Below are positions 42,960 to 51,837 of a DNA stretch of 64,000 nucleotides, in pieces. A program made the translations under genes and the position numbers. Source of the stretch: CADEED01 sp035765415 (lineage in GTDB: Bacteria; Pseudomonadota; Gammaproteobacteria; Steroidobacterales; Steroidobacteraceae); NCBI GenBank assembly GCA_035765415.1, contig DASTXR010000097.1:124001-188000 (forward strand), in the 5' to 3' direction. A model generated the notes under the pieces. That model saw nothing but the letters and a program-made list of their open reading frames with translations. It was not told the origin of the DNA and searched no databases. Numbering within the stretch: the stretch's first letter is position 1; every line of letters starts with the position of its first letter.

Positions 42960-43928
42960 TCACGAATCGAAGTTCTGGTCCCAGTATTTCTCCATGCGGG
43001 CGCGCATCGCGGCATCGGGCATGCGGCCGCGCAGGGCTTCGAGGTTGTCCTCGAGATGCGCGACCTTGGTCATGCCCGGGATCGCCACGGTGACCGCGGG
43101 GTGCGAGACCACGTACTTCAGGAACAACTGGCTCCAGGTGCGGGCGCCGATCGACGCGGCCCATTCGGGCAAGTCGCGACCCGCCACGCGTGAGAACAGG
43201 TTGCCCTCGCGCCGGCCGCCGAACGGAAGATTGATCAACACGCCGACGCGCCTGGCGAGCGCTGCCGGCAGCACGGTGTCGCCAGCGGCACGATTCGCCA
43301 GCGAATAGTCCACCTGCACGAAGTCGATGGGCTGTGTATTGATGATCTGGACCATCTGCTCGTGCTGGCTGCCGCTCGAAGTGGTGATGCCGACGTAGCG
43401 AACATCCCCTTTCTTCTTGAGCTCGAACAGGTGAGGAAACAGCACTTCGACGCCGTTCAGGCTGTGGATCTGCAACAGGTCGATGACGTTGGTCTTCAGG
43501 CGCCGCTTCGACTCCTCGATCATGGCGATGCCCTTGGCGAGATCGCCTTCGGGCGCCGTCACCTTGGTGGCGATGAAGGCGTGCTTGCGATTGCCGATGT
43601 CGGCGAGCAATTCACCGATCACTTCCTCCGACTGGCGATATGCCGGCGCGGTGTCGATGACCGACGCTCCCGCGGCCGTGAGCGCCGCGAGGACTTCACG
43701 CCGCGCGGCGCGTTCTTCCGGCGTCGTGGGGCTGTAGTTGTTAGTGCCAACACCCACCGCGGCCAGCCGTTCACCCGTCGACGGGACCGGCTTGGTCATC
43801 AGCGGAGCCGAAGGCGGCGGCTTCGGTTCGTCCTTGTCCTTCTTCTTTTCAGCCCCCCAGGCGCTGAGCGCCTGCGTTCCCGCGAGAGTTGCCAGACCGG
43901 CCTTGATGACTTCTCGTCGTCCTGTCAC
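42960..43928 (-). CDS. Tat-exported aldo/keto reductase
   Basis: A 322-residue aldo/keto reductase. The N-terminus (MTGRREVIKAGLATLAG) has the twin-Arg motif of a Tat signal followed by a hydrophobic stretch, so the enzyme is probably folded with its NADPH before export. A Lys/Pro-rich linker follows (KKKDKDEPKPPPSAP). The catalytic tetrad is visible: Asp and Tyr in IDTAPAYRQSEEVIG, Lys in ATKVTAP and His in QIHSLNG. It probably reduces a sugar aldehyde or ketone. The GTG start overlaps the stop of the glyoxalase gene upstream. Confidence 0.88.
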   Translation of the reverse strand: MTGRREVIKAGLATLAGTQALSAWGAEKKKDKDEPKPPPSAPLMTKPVPSTGERLAAVGVGTNNYSPTTPEERAARREVLAALTAAGASVIDTAPAYRQSEEVIGELLADIGNRKHAFIATKVTAPEGDLAKGIAMIEESKRRLKTNVIDLLQIHSLNGVEVLFPHLFELKKKGDVRYVGITTSSGSQHEQMVQIINTQPIDFVQVDYSLANRAAGDTVLPAALARRVGVLINLPFGGRREGNLFSRVAGRDLPEWAASIGARTWSQLFLKYVVSHPAVTVAIPGMTKVAHLEDNLEALRGRMPDAAMRARMEKYWDQNFDS

Positions 43929-44995
43929 TTCTTCCTCCGCGGAGATTTCGATTTCCTGGCCTTCGACAGTTTCGAGGCCGACTTCTTGAAGGCCGCGGAG
44001 CGTTTCTTCGCCGCCTTCGTGAACACCTTCACGGCTTTCGCGAGCTTCCTCCCGGCCTTCCTGGCCGCTTTGACGACCGTCTTGCTGGCCGACGTGCCCC
44101 GCTTTTTCGCCGCTTTCGCTCTGACCGCCACTTTGGCTTTTGGTTTCGCCGCGGGCTTCGCCTTGGCCTTGGCCTTCGCTTTGGCCTTGGGTTTGGGTTT
44201 GGGCTTGGGAGCCGCTGCATCCTGGGCCGGGAAGGAATTGAGCGCAAACGTGGCGCCCGACGGATCGAACAGCGACGTGACGCGGCTGCCGCCCGGAACT
44301 TCCATGGGTGGAGTCAGGACCTTCGCGCCCGCGCTCTCGAGTTCGCCGACGCTGTCATCGACGCTGGGCACGTGGCCATACGGCATCCAGTGCGGTGCCG
44401 CGGGCCAGTCGGGTGGCTTGATGTACATGCCGCCGCGTTGCACGCCATTCGCGCCGAAGATGAGATAGACACCCGCCGGACCCATGTCCATGCGCGAGAT
44501 GGCATCCCAACCGAACAACCCGCTGTAGAACGCGAAAGCAGCCTCGTGGTCGCTGGTCGCGAGCTCATGCCAGGAGAACGCGCCGAGCGGCGGCGTGCCG
44601 TTGACTTCGGGGCGCGCATTTTCGGGATCGATGATGGCGAACAGCGCGCCCTGCGGATCCTTGAGCACCGCGTAGCGCCCCGCACCTTGCATGTCGCTCG
44701 GCGGCTTGATGATCGAACCACCGGCGCGCACCGCTGCATCCGCGGTGCCATCGACGTCACGCGTGCCGATGTATTCGAGCCAGTGCGAGGGAGTTTCGGC
44801 CGGAAGATCCGGCGGAATTTCCATGATGCCGGCCACCGGCACGTCCGCCGCGAGGCAGACGGTATAGGAAGGATCGGGTGGCCACGGCTGAGTTTTCCAT
44901 CCCATGAGCCGCGAGTAGAACTTCCTGGCGCCCGGCACATCGCGCGTCATCAGCTGTTGCCAGACGAATCGGCCTCGCACATCGACAGCTTCCAT
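43925..44995 (-). CDS. two-domain VOC (glyoxalase-like) protein with a histone H1-like tail
   Basis: A 356-residue protein. Two VOC domains lie in tandem: residues about 8-125 (FVWQQLMTRDVPGARKFYS, HWLEYIG) and 137-255 (SWHELATSDHEAAFAFYSGLFGWD). Residues 265 to 356 form a tail almost entirely of Lys, Ala, Pro and Arg (PKPKPKPKAKAKAKAKAK, then KKR- and KAA-type repeats), similar in composition to histone H1 and to AlgP-type proteins. The tail should bind DNA, RNA or another polyanion. VOC enzymes handle metal-dependent reactions on small molecules; the substrate is unknown. Its stop is coupled to the reductase start (GTGA). Confidence 0.88.
   Translation of the reverse strand: MEAVDVRGRFVWQQLMTRDVPGARKFYSRLMGWKTQPWPPDPSYTVCLAADVPVAGIMEIPPDLPAETPSHWLEYIGTRDVDGTADAAVRAGGSIIKPPSDMQGAGRYAVLKDPQGALFAIIDPENARPEVNGTPPLGAFSWHELATSDHEAAFAFYSGLFGWDAISRMDMGPAGVYLIFGANGVQRGGMYIKPPDWPAAPHWMPYGHVPSVDDSVGELESAGAKVLTPPMEVPGGSRVTSLFDPSGATFALNSFPAQDAAAPKPKPKPKAKAKAKAKAKPAAKPKAKVAVRAKAAKKRGTSASKTVVKAARKAGRKLAKAVKVFTKAAKKRSAAFKKSASKLSKARKSKSPRRKK
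44118..44216. repeat. low-complexity Lys/Ala/Pro-coding repeat
   Basis: A run of near-identical codons for Lys, Ala and Pro, written on the plus strand as repeated CTTGGCCTTCG and TTGGGTTTGGG units. It encodes the start of the basic tail of the VOC protein. Such runs can expand or shrink by slippage. Confidence 0.75.
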
Positions 44996-45053
44996 GGACG
45001 GATCTCCTGTGAGTGTGGAGCGCGATCATAGCGCCGCGACGGGAGATTTTGTC

Positions 45054-45779
45054 TTACGGTGCAGGCGATGTTTTCGCGGCAGTCTTCTTTTTTGGATAGA
45101 GACCGATGATGGTGCCGTCCGCCTGGCGCCGCGCGAATCCAAGACCATTGGCAAGTGCAACGGAGCCTTCGCACAAGGTGAGCTCGGGCCGCGCCGGAAT
45201 GTGTACTTCGACTTCCGGAATTTCGATCTCGATGCGGGTGACCAGCACCCCGAGCGCGCCGGCGATGCCGCGAAGATAGGCCTCCAGTTCTTCTTTGAAG
45301 TGCTCGCTCAAACCCGCGTCGCTGCGAAGAAAATAAGCGGTCAGGTGCCGCGCCAGTGGAGTGGCCTTCTGCATCTCGCGCATGACGATCGCCTGTTCGC
45401 TCTCGAGCGTCCAGAACGAAGTCTGCGCCATGTACTCGCCGTACTCGGAAGGCACGGATGGATCGTCGGCGCGAATGGGTGGCGTGCTCACGCGCAGGAC
45501 ACCCTCGGGAGTGAGCGACAACCTGGTTTCGGCCAGGTCGAGCTCGTAGTTGAGCTTCGCCGGCCAGATCACCATGACCTGCGGGTTGATGCCCTTGACC
45601 TCGGGGCAGGCCTTGTACCAGACCGTCACGTTGCGCTCGTGCTCGATGATGGCGCGCGTGCGCATCTGGGTCACCATCACGGTGAGCGGGCTTTCCTCGG
45701 CATCCTTGTTCGTCCACCAGGAATAGCCGATGGCGCCCACGGCCACCGCGATGATCAGCGCGATCACGTTCTTGAGCAC
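45054..45779 (-). CDS. membrane-anchored protein of unknown function (possible DUF4230 family)
   Basis: A 241-residue protein with one N-terminal membrane helix (VIALIIAVAVGAIGYSWW) and an alpha/beta domain outside it. The strand pattern around INPQVMVIWPAKLNYELDLAETRLSL, followed by VLRVSTPPI, loosely resembles DUF4230 proteins, which are small anchored proteins without known function. The C-terminus ends in a short basic Lys/Pro tail. The start is a GTG. It lies between the thiolase (10 bases upstream) and the glyoxalase gene (58 bases downstream) on the same strand. Confidence 0.6.
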   Translation of the reverse strand: MLKNVIALIIAVAVGAIGYSWWTNKDAEESPLTVMVTQMRTRAIIEHERNVTVWYKACPEVKGINPQVMVIWPAKLNYELDLAETRLSLTPEGVLRVSTPPIRADDPSVPSEYGEYMAQTSFWTLESEQAIVMREMQKATPLARHLTAYFLRSDAGLSEHFKEELEAYLRGIAGALGVLVTRIEIEIPEVEVHIPARPELTLCEGSVALANGLGFARRQADGTIIGLYPKKKTAAKTSPAP

Positions 45780-45789
45780 GGCGACTCCT

Positions 45790-46971
45790 TCAGAAGACTT
45801 CGAAGAGCCCGGCCGCGCCCATGCCGCCGCCGATGCACATGGTGATTACCACGAGTTTCGCGCCACGCCGCCTGCCTTCCAGCAGCGCGTGACCCACCAG
45901 GCGCGCACCCGTCATGCCATAGGGATGACCGACGGCGATCGCGCCCCCGTTCACATTGAGCTTCTCGTTGGGGATACCAAGCTTGTCGGCGCAATAGAGC
46001 ACCTGCACGGCGAACGCTTCGTTGAGCTCCCATAGATCGATGTCGTCGACGGTCTTGCCCGCGCGCTCCAGCAACTTCGGAATGGCGAATACCGGGCCGA
46101 TTCCCATTTCATCCGGCTCGCATCCTGCCACGGCGAAGCCACGGAAAGCGCCGAGCGGCGCGAGCCCGGCGCTGGCCGCGCGAGCCGCGCTCATGACCAC
46201 GCAGGCCGACGCGCCGTCGGAGAACTGGCTGGCATTGCCGGCCGCGATCACGCCTCCGGGCGTGGCCGTCCGGATCCTGGAAACCGCCTCGTAAGTGGTA
46301 TCGGGCCGGATGCCCTCGTCCGCGTTCACCGTGACCTTGCGCGTCTCGAGGCGGCCGGTGTCGCGATCCGCAACCCCCGCCACCACGTCGATGGGAACGA
46401 TTTCCTCGGCGAACCGGCCCGCGGCCAGCGCCGCCGCGGCGCGCTGCTGGCTCTGCACGCCGTAGTGGTCCTGCGCCTCTCGCGAAATCCTGTAGCGGCT
46501 CGCCACGGTTTCCGCGGTTTGCAGCATGTTCCAGTAGATCTCCGGCTTGTTCCTGTCGAGCCAGGCTTCCTTCGCCATGAAGGTGTTCAGATGCTCGTTC
46601 TGCACACAGGAGATGGATTCGACGCCGCCGGCGACGTACACCTCGCCCTCGCCCGACATGATCCGCTGCGCGGCGAGCGCGATGGTCTGCAAGCCCGACG
46701 AGCAGTAGCGATTGACGGTGATGCCCGAGGTGGTGACCGGGCATCCGGCACGCAGAGCGATCTGGCGCGCGATGTTGAAGCCCGTGGCGCCTTCGGGATT
46801 GGCGCAGCCCATGAGCACGTCTTCGACCTCGGACGGGTCGATTTTCGCGCGCTCCATGGCATGTTTGACCGCGTGAGCGCCCAGGGTCGCGCCGTGCGTG
46901 AGATTGAAGGCTCCGCGCCACGACTTGGCGAGCGCGGTGCGCGCCGTGGAAACGATGACGGCATCAACCAC
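45790..46971 (-). CDS. thiolase (acetyl-CoA acyltransferase)
   Basis: A 393-residue thiolase. The nucleophile is the Cys in VNRYCSSGLQ (near 90), the second catalytic block is NEAFAVQVLYC, and the third is the GH of VGHPYGMTGARLVGHAL plus the CIGGGMGAAGLFE ending. It cleaves 3-ketoacyl-CoA to acetyl-CoA and a shortened acyl-CoA. The GTG start overlaps the stop of the FadB/FadJ-like gene by eight bases, so the two form a FadBA-like pair. It was not assigned fadA because the partner is not a classic FadB. Confidence 0.95.
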   Translation of the reverse strand: MVDAVIVSTARTALAKSWRGAFNLTHGATLGAHAVKHAMERAKIDPSEVEDVLMGCANPEGATGFNIARQIALRAGCPVTTSGITVNRYCSSGLQTIALAAQRIMSGEGEVYVAGGVESISCVQNEHLNTFMAKEAWLDRNKPEIYWNMLQTAETVASRYRISREAQDHYGVQSQQRAAAALAAGRFAEEIVPIDVVAGVADRDTGRLETRKVTVNADEGIRPDTTYEAVSRIRTATPGGVIAAGNASQFSDGASACVVMSAARAASAGLAPLGAFRGFAVAGCEPDEMGIGPVFAIPKLLERAGKTVDDIDLWELNEAFAVQVLYCADKLGIPNEKLNVNGGAIAVGHPYGMTGARLVGHALLEGRRRGAKLVVITMCIGGGMGAAGLFEVF

Positions 46972-49075
46972 GGCGGCCTCCTTTCTTCGCTGCGCTTTTC
47001 CTGGCGGGCGGCGCGTCGTCGAAAGTGCTGCCCGCGGCCGCGAGCTGCACGATGAGCCTGGCCGGCTTCCAGCCGAACTCCTTCATGCGCCTGACTACCC
47101 TGCCCAGACCGACACGGCTGGCATGAAACATCGGACCTCCACGCTGCACTGGAAAACCGTAGCCCGCGAGGTACACCACGTCGATGTCGGATGCGCGCTG
47201 CGCGATGCCCTCTTCGAGAATGTGTGCCCCTTCATTGACGAGCGCGTACAGCAGCCGGTCGACGATCTCGGTATCGGAAATCTTTCGCGGCTCGATCTTC
47301 AATGCCTTCCGCTCCTCGTCGATGATCCGGTCGACCAGCGGATCGGCAATGGCATCGCGTTTGCCCGCTTCGTATCTATACCAGCCGAGTCCGGACTTCT
47401 GTCCGAAACGGCCCAGCTCGCAGACGCGATCGGCGATGCGCATCTTTCTCTGCTTCGGGTGCTCGGCGTAGTGGCGCTTGCGGATGTGCCAGCTGATGTC
47501 GTTGCCCGCGAGGTCGGACATGCGGAACGGACCCATCGCAAAGCCGAACTTCTCGATGGCACGGTCTACCTGCTGCGGCGACGCGCCCTCCTCCAGCAAC
47601 AGCAAAGCCTGCTGCGAATACTGGTTGATCATGCGATTGCCGATGAATCCATCGCACACACCGGCCACCACCGCCGTCTTGCCGATGCGTCGCGCCAGCG
47701 CCAGCACCGTGGCGAGCACGTCCGGCCGCGTCTTCTTCGCGCGCACCACTTCCAGCAGCTTCATGATGTTCGCGGGGCTGAAGAAATGCATGCCGAGCAC
47801 ATCGCCCGGCCGCTTGGTGAATGCGGCGATCTTGTCGACGTCGAGCGTCGATGTGTTCGTGGCGAGGATCGCCCCGCGCTTCATCACCTTGTCGAGCGCG
47901 CGGAAAACGGATTTCTTGACCTCCAGGTCTTCGAACACCGCCTCGATGACCAGGTCCGCTCTGGACGCGGCGCCGTAGTCGAGCGAGGGAGTGATGAGCG
48001 CGGCGCGTTTCGCGGCATCGTCGGCTTTCAATTTGCCCTTGGCCACCGCGCTTTCATATTGCTTGCGGATGCCGGCGATGCCCCGGTCGAGCGCTTCCTG
48101 TTTCGCCTCGAGAATGGTGACGGGAATTCCGACGTTCGCGAAATTCATGGCGATGCCACCGCCCATGGTTCCGGCGCCGACGATCGCGACTTCGGCGATC
48201 TTTCTCTGCCGCGTCTGGTCGGTGAGGCCCGCCACCTTGGACGCCGCGCGTTCCGCGAAGAACGCATGCCGCAGCGCCCGGGATTCCTCGCTCGCCATGA
48301 GCTCGCCGAAAACTTTCTGCTCCGTCGCGATGCCCGCATCGAACTTCTGCGCAATCGCGGCGCCGACCGCTTCGAGCGCGCGCGTGGGCGCCGCGAGGCC
48401 GCGCGACACGGATGCCACGCTGGTTTTCGCGAACTGCAGGAAAGCCTCGGCTTCCGCGTGTTTGCACGGCAGATCGCGCACGCGGCGGATCGGTTGCGCG
48501 TCTTGGATGAGTTTCCGGGCAAACTCGCGCGCGGCGTTTTCGAGAGAGTCCGGCACGATGACGTCGAACAACGCCGTGCCCTTGAACGTGGATGCGGGAA
48601 CGGTGGCCCCCGAGACGATCATGTTGACCGCCGCTTCGAGGCCCACGAGGCGCGGGAAGCGCTGGGTGCCGCCGGCGCCGGGAATGAGCCCCAGCTTGAC
48701 CTCGGGAAAGGCGATCTTGGCGTTCGCCAGCGCCACGCGGTAATGGCAACCCAGCGCCAGCTCGAGGCCGCCACCCATGCAGGCGCCGCCGATCGCGGCC
48801 ACGACCGGCTTCGTTGCGGCCTCCACGATATCGACGACCGCGGGCAGGAATGGATCCGCGTAGAACGCGTCACCGGCGAATTCCTTGATGTCGGCGCCGC
48901 TCGAGAACGCGCGATCGTTGCCGATGATGACTATCGCGCGCACCTTGGGATCGGCGACGGCGCGATCGAGCGCGCCGACGAGACCCGAGCGCAGCGCGTG
49001 CGACAGCGCGTTCAGCGGTGGATTGTTCATCGCGAGCCACGCGATGCCCTTATCGACTTTGTAGCGGACGGTCAT
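46964..49075 (-). CDS. fatty-acid beta-oxidation multifunctional enzyme (enoyl-CoA hydratase / 3-hydroxyacyl-CoA dehydrogenase)
   Basis: A 703-residue enzyme with an N-terminal crotonase domain (FSSGADIKEFAG; GACMGGGLELALGCHYRVA; FPEVKLGLIPGAGGTQRFPR) and a C-terminal 3-hydroxyacyl-CoA dehydrogenase (VAIVGAGTMGGGIAM; GMHFFSPANIMKLLEVVR). It has the same order as FadB/FadJ but belongs to a subtype seen with a single adjacent thiolase in many proteobacteria. A Lys/Arg-rich tail (ARKSAAKKGGRRG) ends the protein. It is coupled to the thiolase gene, and it is a paralogue of the enzyme at 30967-33012. Confidence 0.95.
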   Translation of the reverse strand: MTVRYKVDKGIAWLAMNNPPLNALSHALRSGLVGALDRAVADPKVRAIVIIGNDRAFSSGADIKEFAGDAFYADPFLPAVVDIVEAATKPVVAAIGGACMGGGLELALGCHYRVALANAKIAFPEVKLGLIPGAGGTQRFPRLVGLEAAVNMIVSGATVPASTFKGTALFDVIVPDSLENAAREFARKLIQDAQPIRRVRDLPCKHAEAEAFLQFAKTSVASVSRGLAAPTRALEAVGAAIAQKFDAGIATEQKVFGELMASEESRALRHAFFAERAASKVAGLTDQTRQRKIAEVAIVGAGTMGGGIAMNFANVGIPVTILEAKQEALDRGIAGIRKQYESAVAKGKLKADDAAKRAALITPSLDYGAASRADLVIEAVFEDLEVKKSVFRALDKVMKRGAILATNTSTLDVDKIAAFTKRPGDVLGMHFFSPANIMKLLEVVRAKKTRPDVLATVLALARRIGKTAVVAGVCDGFIGNRMINQYSQQALLLLEEGASPQQVDRAIEKFGFAMGPFRMSDLAGNDISWHIRKRHYAEHPKQRKMRIADRVCELGRFGQKSGLGWYRYEAGKRDAIADPLVDRIIDEERKALKIEPRKISDTEIVDRLLYALVNEGAHILEEGIAQRASDIDVVYLAGYGFPVQRGGPMFHASRVGLGRVVRRMKEFGWKPARLIVQLAAAGSTFDDAPPARKSAAKKGGRRG

Positions 49076-49135
49076 GGGCCGATCATAAGCACGGCGGCGA
49101 GCGCTCGTCGATCAGGCAAACCGACAACGTGCCGT

Positions 49136-50551
49136 CTACAGTTTGACGCGGCGCCAAGCGCCGTGACGCCACCGCCAGTACATGCTGCAGCCTAACAACG
49201 TGCAGTAGATCATCAGGGCGATCCAGCCGCCCCTGGCGCCGAGGCCGTACTGCGGCAGGCCGTCTATCCACCCTTTCCCGGGCGCGAAGATCAATGTGTG
49301 CGCCAGCGGCACGAACAGGAACCAGGACAGGCACAGCGCCGTGGCCGCCGGCACCTGCGTGTCGCCCGCGCCGCGCAGGCAGAAGCTGGATCCGCAGTAC
49401 AGGCCGTCGAAGATCTGGTACGCGGCCGCCGGCCACAGCAACACCAGGCCGAGCGCCACCACGTCGGCGGCGTCCGGGCCGCCGCTGCTGACGAACAGCG
49501 GCAGCAGCCATGGACCGACCACCAGCAGCAGGATCGCCACCATGGCCATCAGCGCCGCGCACATGGCGATGATGACGTTGCCCATGCGATTCGCCCATTC
49601 GCGGCTGCCGGCGCCGATGGACTGGCCGACGAGCGTGGTGCCGGCGAGCGCAATGCCGATGGTGGGCATGTAGGCCATCGAGGTGAGCGCCATGACGATC
49701 TGCGTGGCCGCGGCGCCGGTGGCCCCGGTCTGCGCGATCATCATCTGCGACAGCGCGAGCCCGAGCACATCGGCGCCGTACATCACGCCGATGGGCAGCC
49801 CGACCACGAGCTGCGCGCGAATCACGGACCAGCGCGGCCGCCACATGAGCTTCGAGCGATAACGGCGGCCGGTCTCGCCGCGCAGGAACAGCACCATCGC
49901 CAGGGTCACGCCGATGATCTGCGCGACGTTCGTTCCCCAGGCGGAACCCTTCATGCCCATGCCGAGCTCGAAGATGAAGAGCTGGTTGAGGATGGCATTG
50001 GCGACCGTGGTGACCACCACCACCGCCATCGTGAACCGCACCGCGGAGATGCCGTTGAAGAAGCCCATGGCGGCCCAGGCCATCGATCCGATGAACGCCC
50101 CGCCCATGCGTGGTTTCCAGTATTCCAGGGCCAGCGCCTCCACCTGCGGATCGAGGCCGAAGGGATGAAGCAAAGCCGGCCCGGCGAACGCCAGCGCGAG
50201 GAACAGCGGCACCAGGGCCGCGGAAGCCCACAACGCGTTCCACAATGCGCGCGAGGCGCGCGCACCGCGCCGGCTGCCGTAGGCCTGGGCGACGAAGGTC
50301 TGCACCGCGAGGCCCACGCCGCCGAACAGCAGAATGGCGCAGGTCATGATCCAGTAGATAGCGCCCATGGCCGCCACGGCATCGGTGGAGATGCGGCCGA
50401 TGAACCACAGGTCGGTGAGGTTGAGCAGCGCCTGCACCGCGTTGGTGACCATGAGCGGCGCGGCGAGCCTGAAGACTTCGCCAAGCCTGACGTGGGGCTT
50501 GCCCGCGGCGTCGATGCGTTGCGCGGGCAGCATCGGGCCCTGCGCGTTCAT
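49136..50551 (-). CDS. MATE-family efflux transporter
   Basis: A 471-residue membrane protein with the 12 hydrophobic segments of MATE exporters, which swap Na+ or H+ for cationic drugs or metabolites. The N-terminal half has LAAPLMVTNAVQALLNLTDLW and the QTFVAQAYGSRRG loop; the second half repeats it as VGLPIGVMYGADVLGLA and GTTLVGQSIGAG. The ATG at 50551 gives a normal length; a longer in-frame extension upstream lies inside the next gene. The start overlaps the stop of the upstream transporter gene (ATGA). The substrate is not predictable. Confidence 0.92.
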   Translation of the reverse strand: MNAQGPMLPAQRIDAAGKPHVRLGEVFRLAAPLMVTNAVQALLNLTDLWFIGRISTDAVAAMGAIYWIMTCAILLFGGVGLAVQTFVAQAYGSRRGARASRALWNALWASAALVPLFLALAFAGPALLHPFGLDPQVEALALEYWKPRMGGAFIGSMAWAAMGFFNGISAVRFTMAVVVVTTVANAILNQLFIFELGMGMKGSAWGTNVAQIIGVTLAMVLFLRGETGRRYRSKLMWRPRWSVIRAQLVVGLPIGVMYGADVLGLALSQMMIAQTGATGAAATQIVMALTSMAYMPTIGIALAGTTLVGQSIGAGSREWANRMGNVIIAMCAALMAMVAILLLVVGPWLLPLFVSSGGPDAADVVALGLVLLWPAAAYQIFDGLYCGSSFCLRGAGDTQVPAATALCLSWFLFVPLAHTLIFAPGKGWIDGLPQYGLGARGGWIALMIYCTLLGCSMYWRWRHGAWRRVKL

Positions 50552-51837
50552 TTCGACGTGGCCATCGTGTGTTCGATGGCCGGTGCGCCGGCGCGCTGGC
50601 GCTTCTCGAATCCTTTGCCCAGCGAACGCATGACACCCATGAGCACCACGCACAGGCCCGCGCACATCCAGGCGATGCCGGACAGGCTGATGCCGGCGAT
50701 CAGCAGATAGAGCCATTGCGCGACCGCGTCCGAGCCGCGCTGCAAGACCGTGTCGATGAGACTCTTGCTCTTGAACTTGCTCTCCGGGTTCAGGACCGTG
50801 AACAACATCTCGCGTGGCGGCTTGCCGAGCCCGTAATCGGCCGCGCGCCGCAGCACCTGGGTGCCCAGGAACAGGGTTGCCGACGGATACAGCGCCATGA
50901 CCACGAAGCTGCCGCCAATCACCACCGGCATCGCCGAGAGGCTGAGGAGCACGCTGCCGCGGCGCGTGAGCCACGTGACCACCACGGCCTGAAAGAACAG
51001 CGACAGCACGTTGACGTAGAACTCCATGCGTGCGAACAGCGCCGCGCGGTCGGCCAGCGAATGATAGGTGGCGGCGACGATCTTGCCCTGCTCGTTGTAC
51101 ATGAAGCCGCCGATGATCTGCCCGGCGACGATGATGCCCGCGATGCCAAGTAGATAGGGAGTGCCGACGAGCCGCTTCAGGTCATCGACGGCACGGCCGC
51201 CGACCGGGATGGCCGCGTCCGGCACGGCGCGCCCGTCCGGCGCGAGGCGCAACGCGCGGCGCGCTAGGGTCGCGAACAGCGCCGAGCCCATGATGAACGC
51301 GCAGGCCATGACGATGAGTGGCGCCGGGCCCGTCTCGTGCACCAGCCCCGACACCAGGCGCGGACCCAGGATGGCGCCGGCGCTGCCACCTGCCGCCACG
51401 TAACCATAGAAGCGCTTGGCGAGATCGGGCCGCCAGACATCGGCCATCGCGCTCCAGAAAATCGAGATCAGGTACAGGTTGGCCGAGCTCAGCGCGACGA
51501 AGTACACGAACGCCACGGTGCGATTGCCGGGATACCAGGTGAGACCTGCGGCGAGCGCGAGGAACACCACGACGAACGGCGTGGACACCAGCCATGGCAA
51601 TCGCCCGCGCGGCGAACGGCCGACCAGCCACCAGTAGACAGGCAGCAGCGCCGCGGAGCACACCAGCACCGTGGAGAACAGGATGGAGTTGAACTGCACG
51701 CCCACTTCGAGCGCGAGCGCTTCGCGCATGGGACGCAGCGTGTAGTAGCCGCACATCAGGCAGAAGAAGCCCGCGGCGGCCATCAGCAATGCGCGCCGCT
51801 CCTCCCGGCCCACCGGGACTGCCGGCGGCGGGGTCAC
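50548..51837 (-). CDS. MFS-type transporter resembling NTP/NDP antiporters
   Basis: A 429-residue protein with 10-12 membrane segments. It has the Y-x-x-R-P-M-R-E region GYYTLRPMREALALEVG near residue 30, the SIFWSAMADVWRPDLAKRFYGYVAAGGSAGAILGP-type loop in pieces, and the late RRAADYGLGKPPREMLFTVL. These match the bacterial branch related to ATP/ADP translocases (TLC-like), whose members outside parasites have no firmly known substrate. The start is a GTG overlapping the MaoC-type stop (GTGA at 51834-51837). Confidence 0.8.
   Translation of the reverse strand: MTPPPAVPVGREERRALLMAAAGFFCLMCGYYTLRPMREALALEVGVQFNSILFSTVLVCSAALLPVYWWLVGRSPRGRLPWLVSTPFVVVFLALAAGLTWYPGNRTVAFVYFVALSSANLYLISIFWSAMADVWRPDLAKRFYGYVAAGGSAGAILGPRLVSGLVHETGPAPLIVMACAFIMGSALFATLARRALRLAPDGRAVPDAAIPVGGRAVDDLKRLVGTPYLLGIAGIIVAGQIIGGFMYNEQGKIVAATYHSLADRAALFARMEFYVNVLSLFFQAVVVTWLTRRGSVLLSLSAMPVVIGGSFVVMALYPSATLFLGTQVLRRAADYGLGKPPREMLFTVLNPESKFKSKSLIDTVLQRGSDAVAQWLYLLIAGISLSGIAWMCAGLCVVLMGVMRSLGKGFEKRQRAGAPAIEHTMATSK

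Noticed and set aside
46898..49195. Long open frame on the plus strand (765 codons) opposite the FadB/FadJ-like gene
   Set aside because: It is a mirror of a high-GC gene with a clear function on the other strand; its translation is Arg/His/Asp-rich and matches no family.
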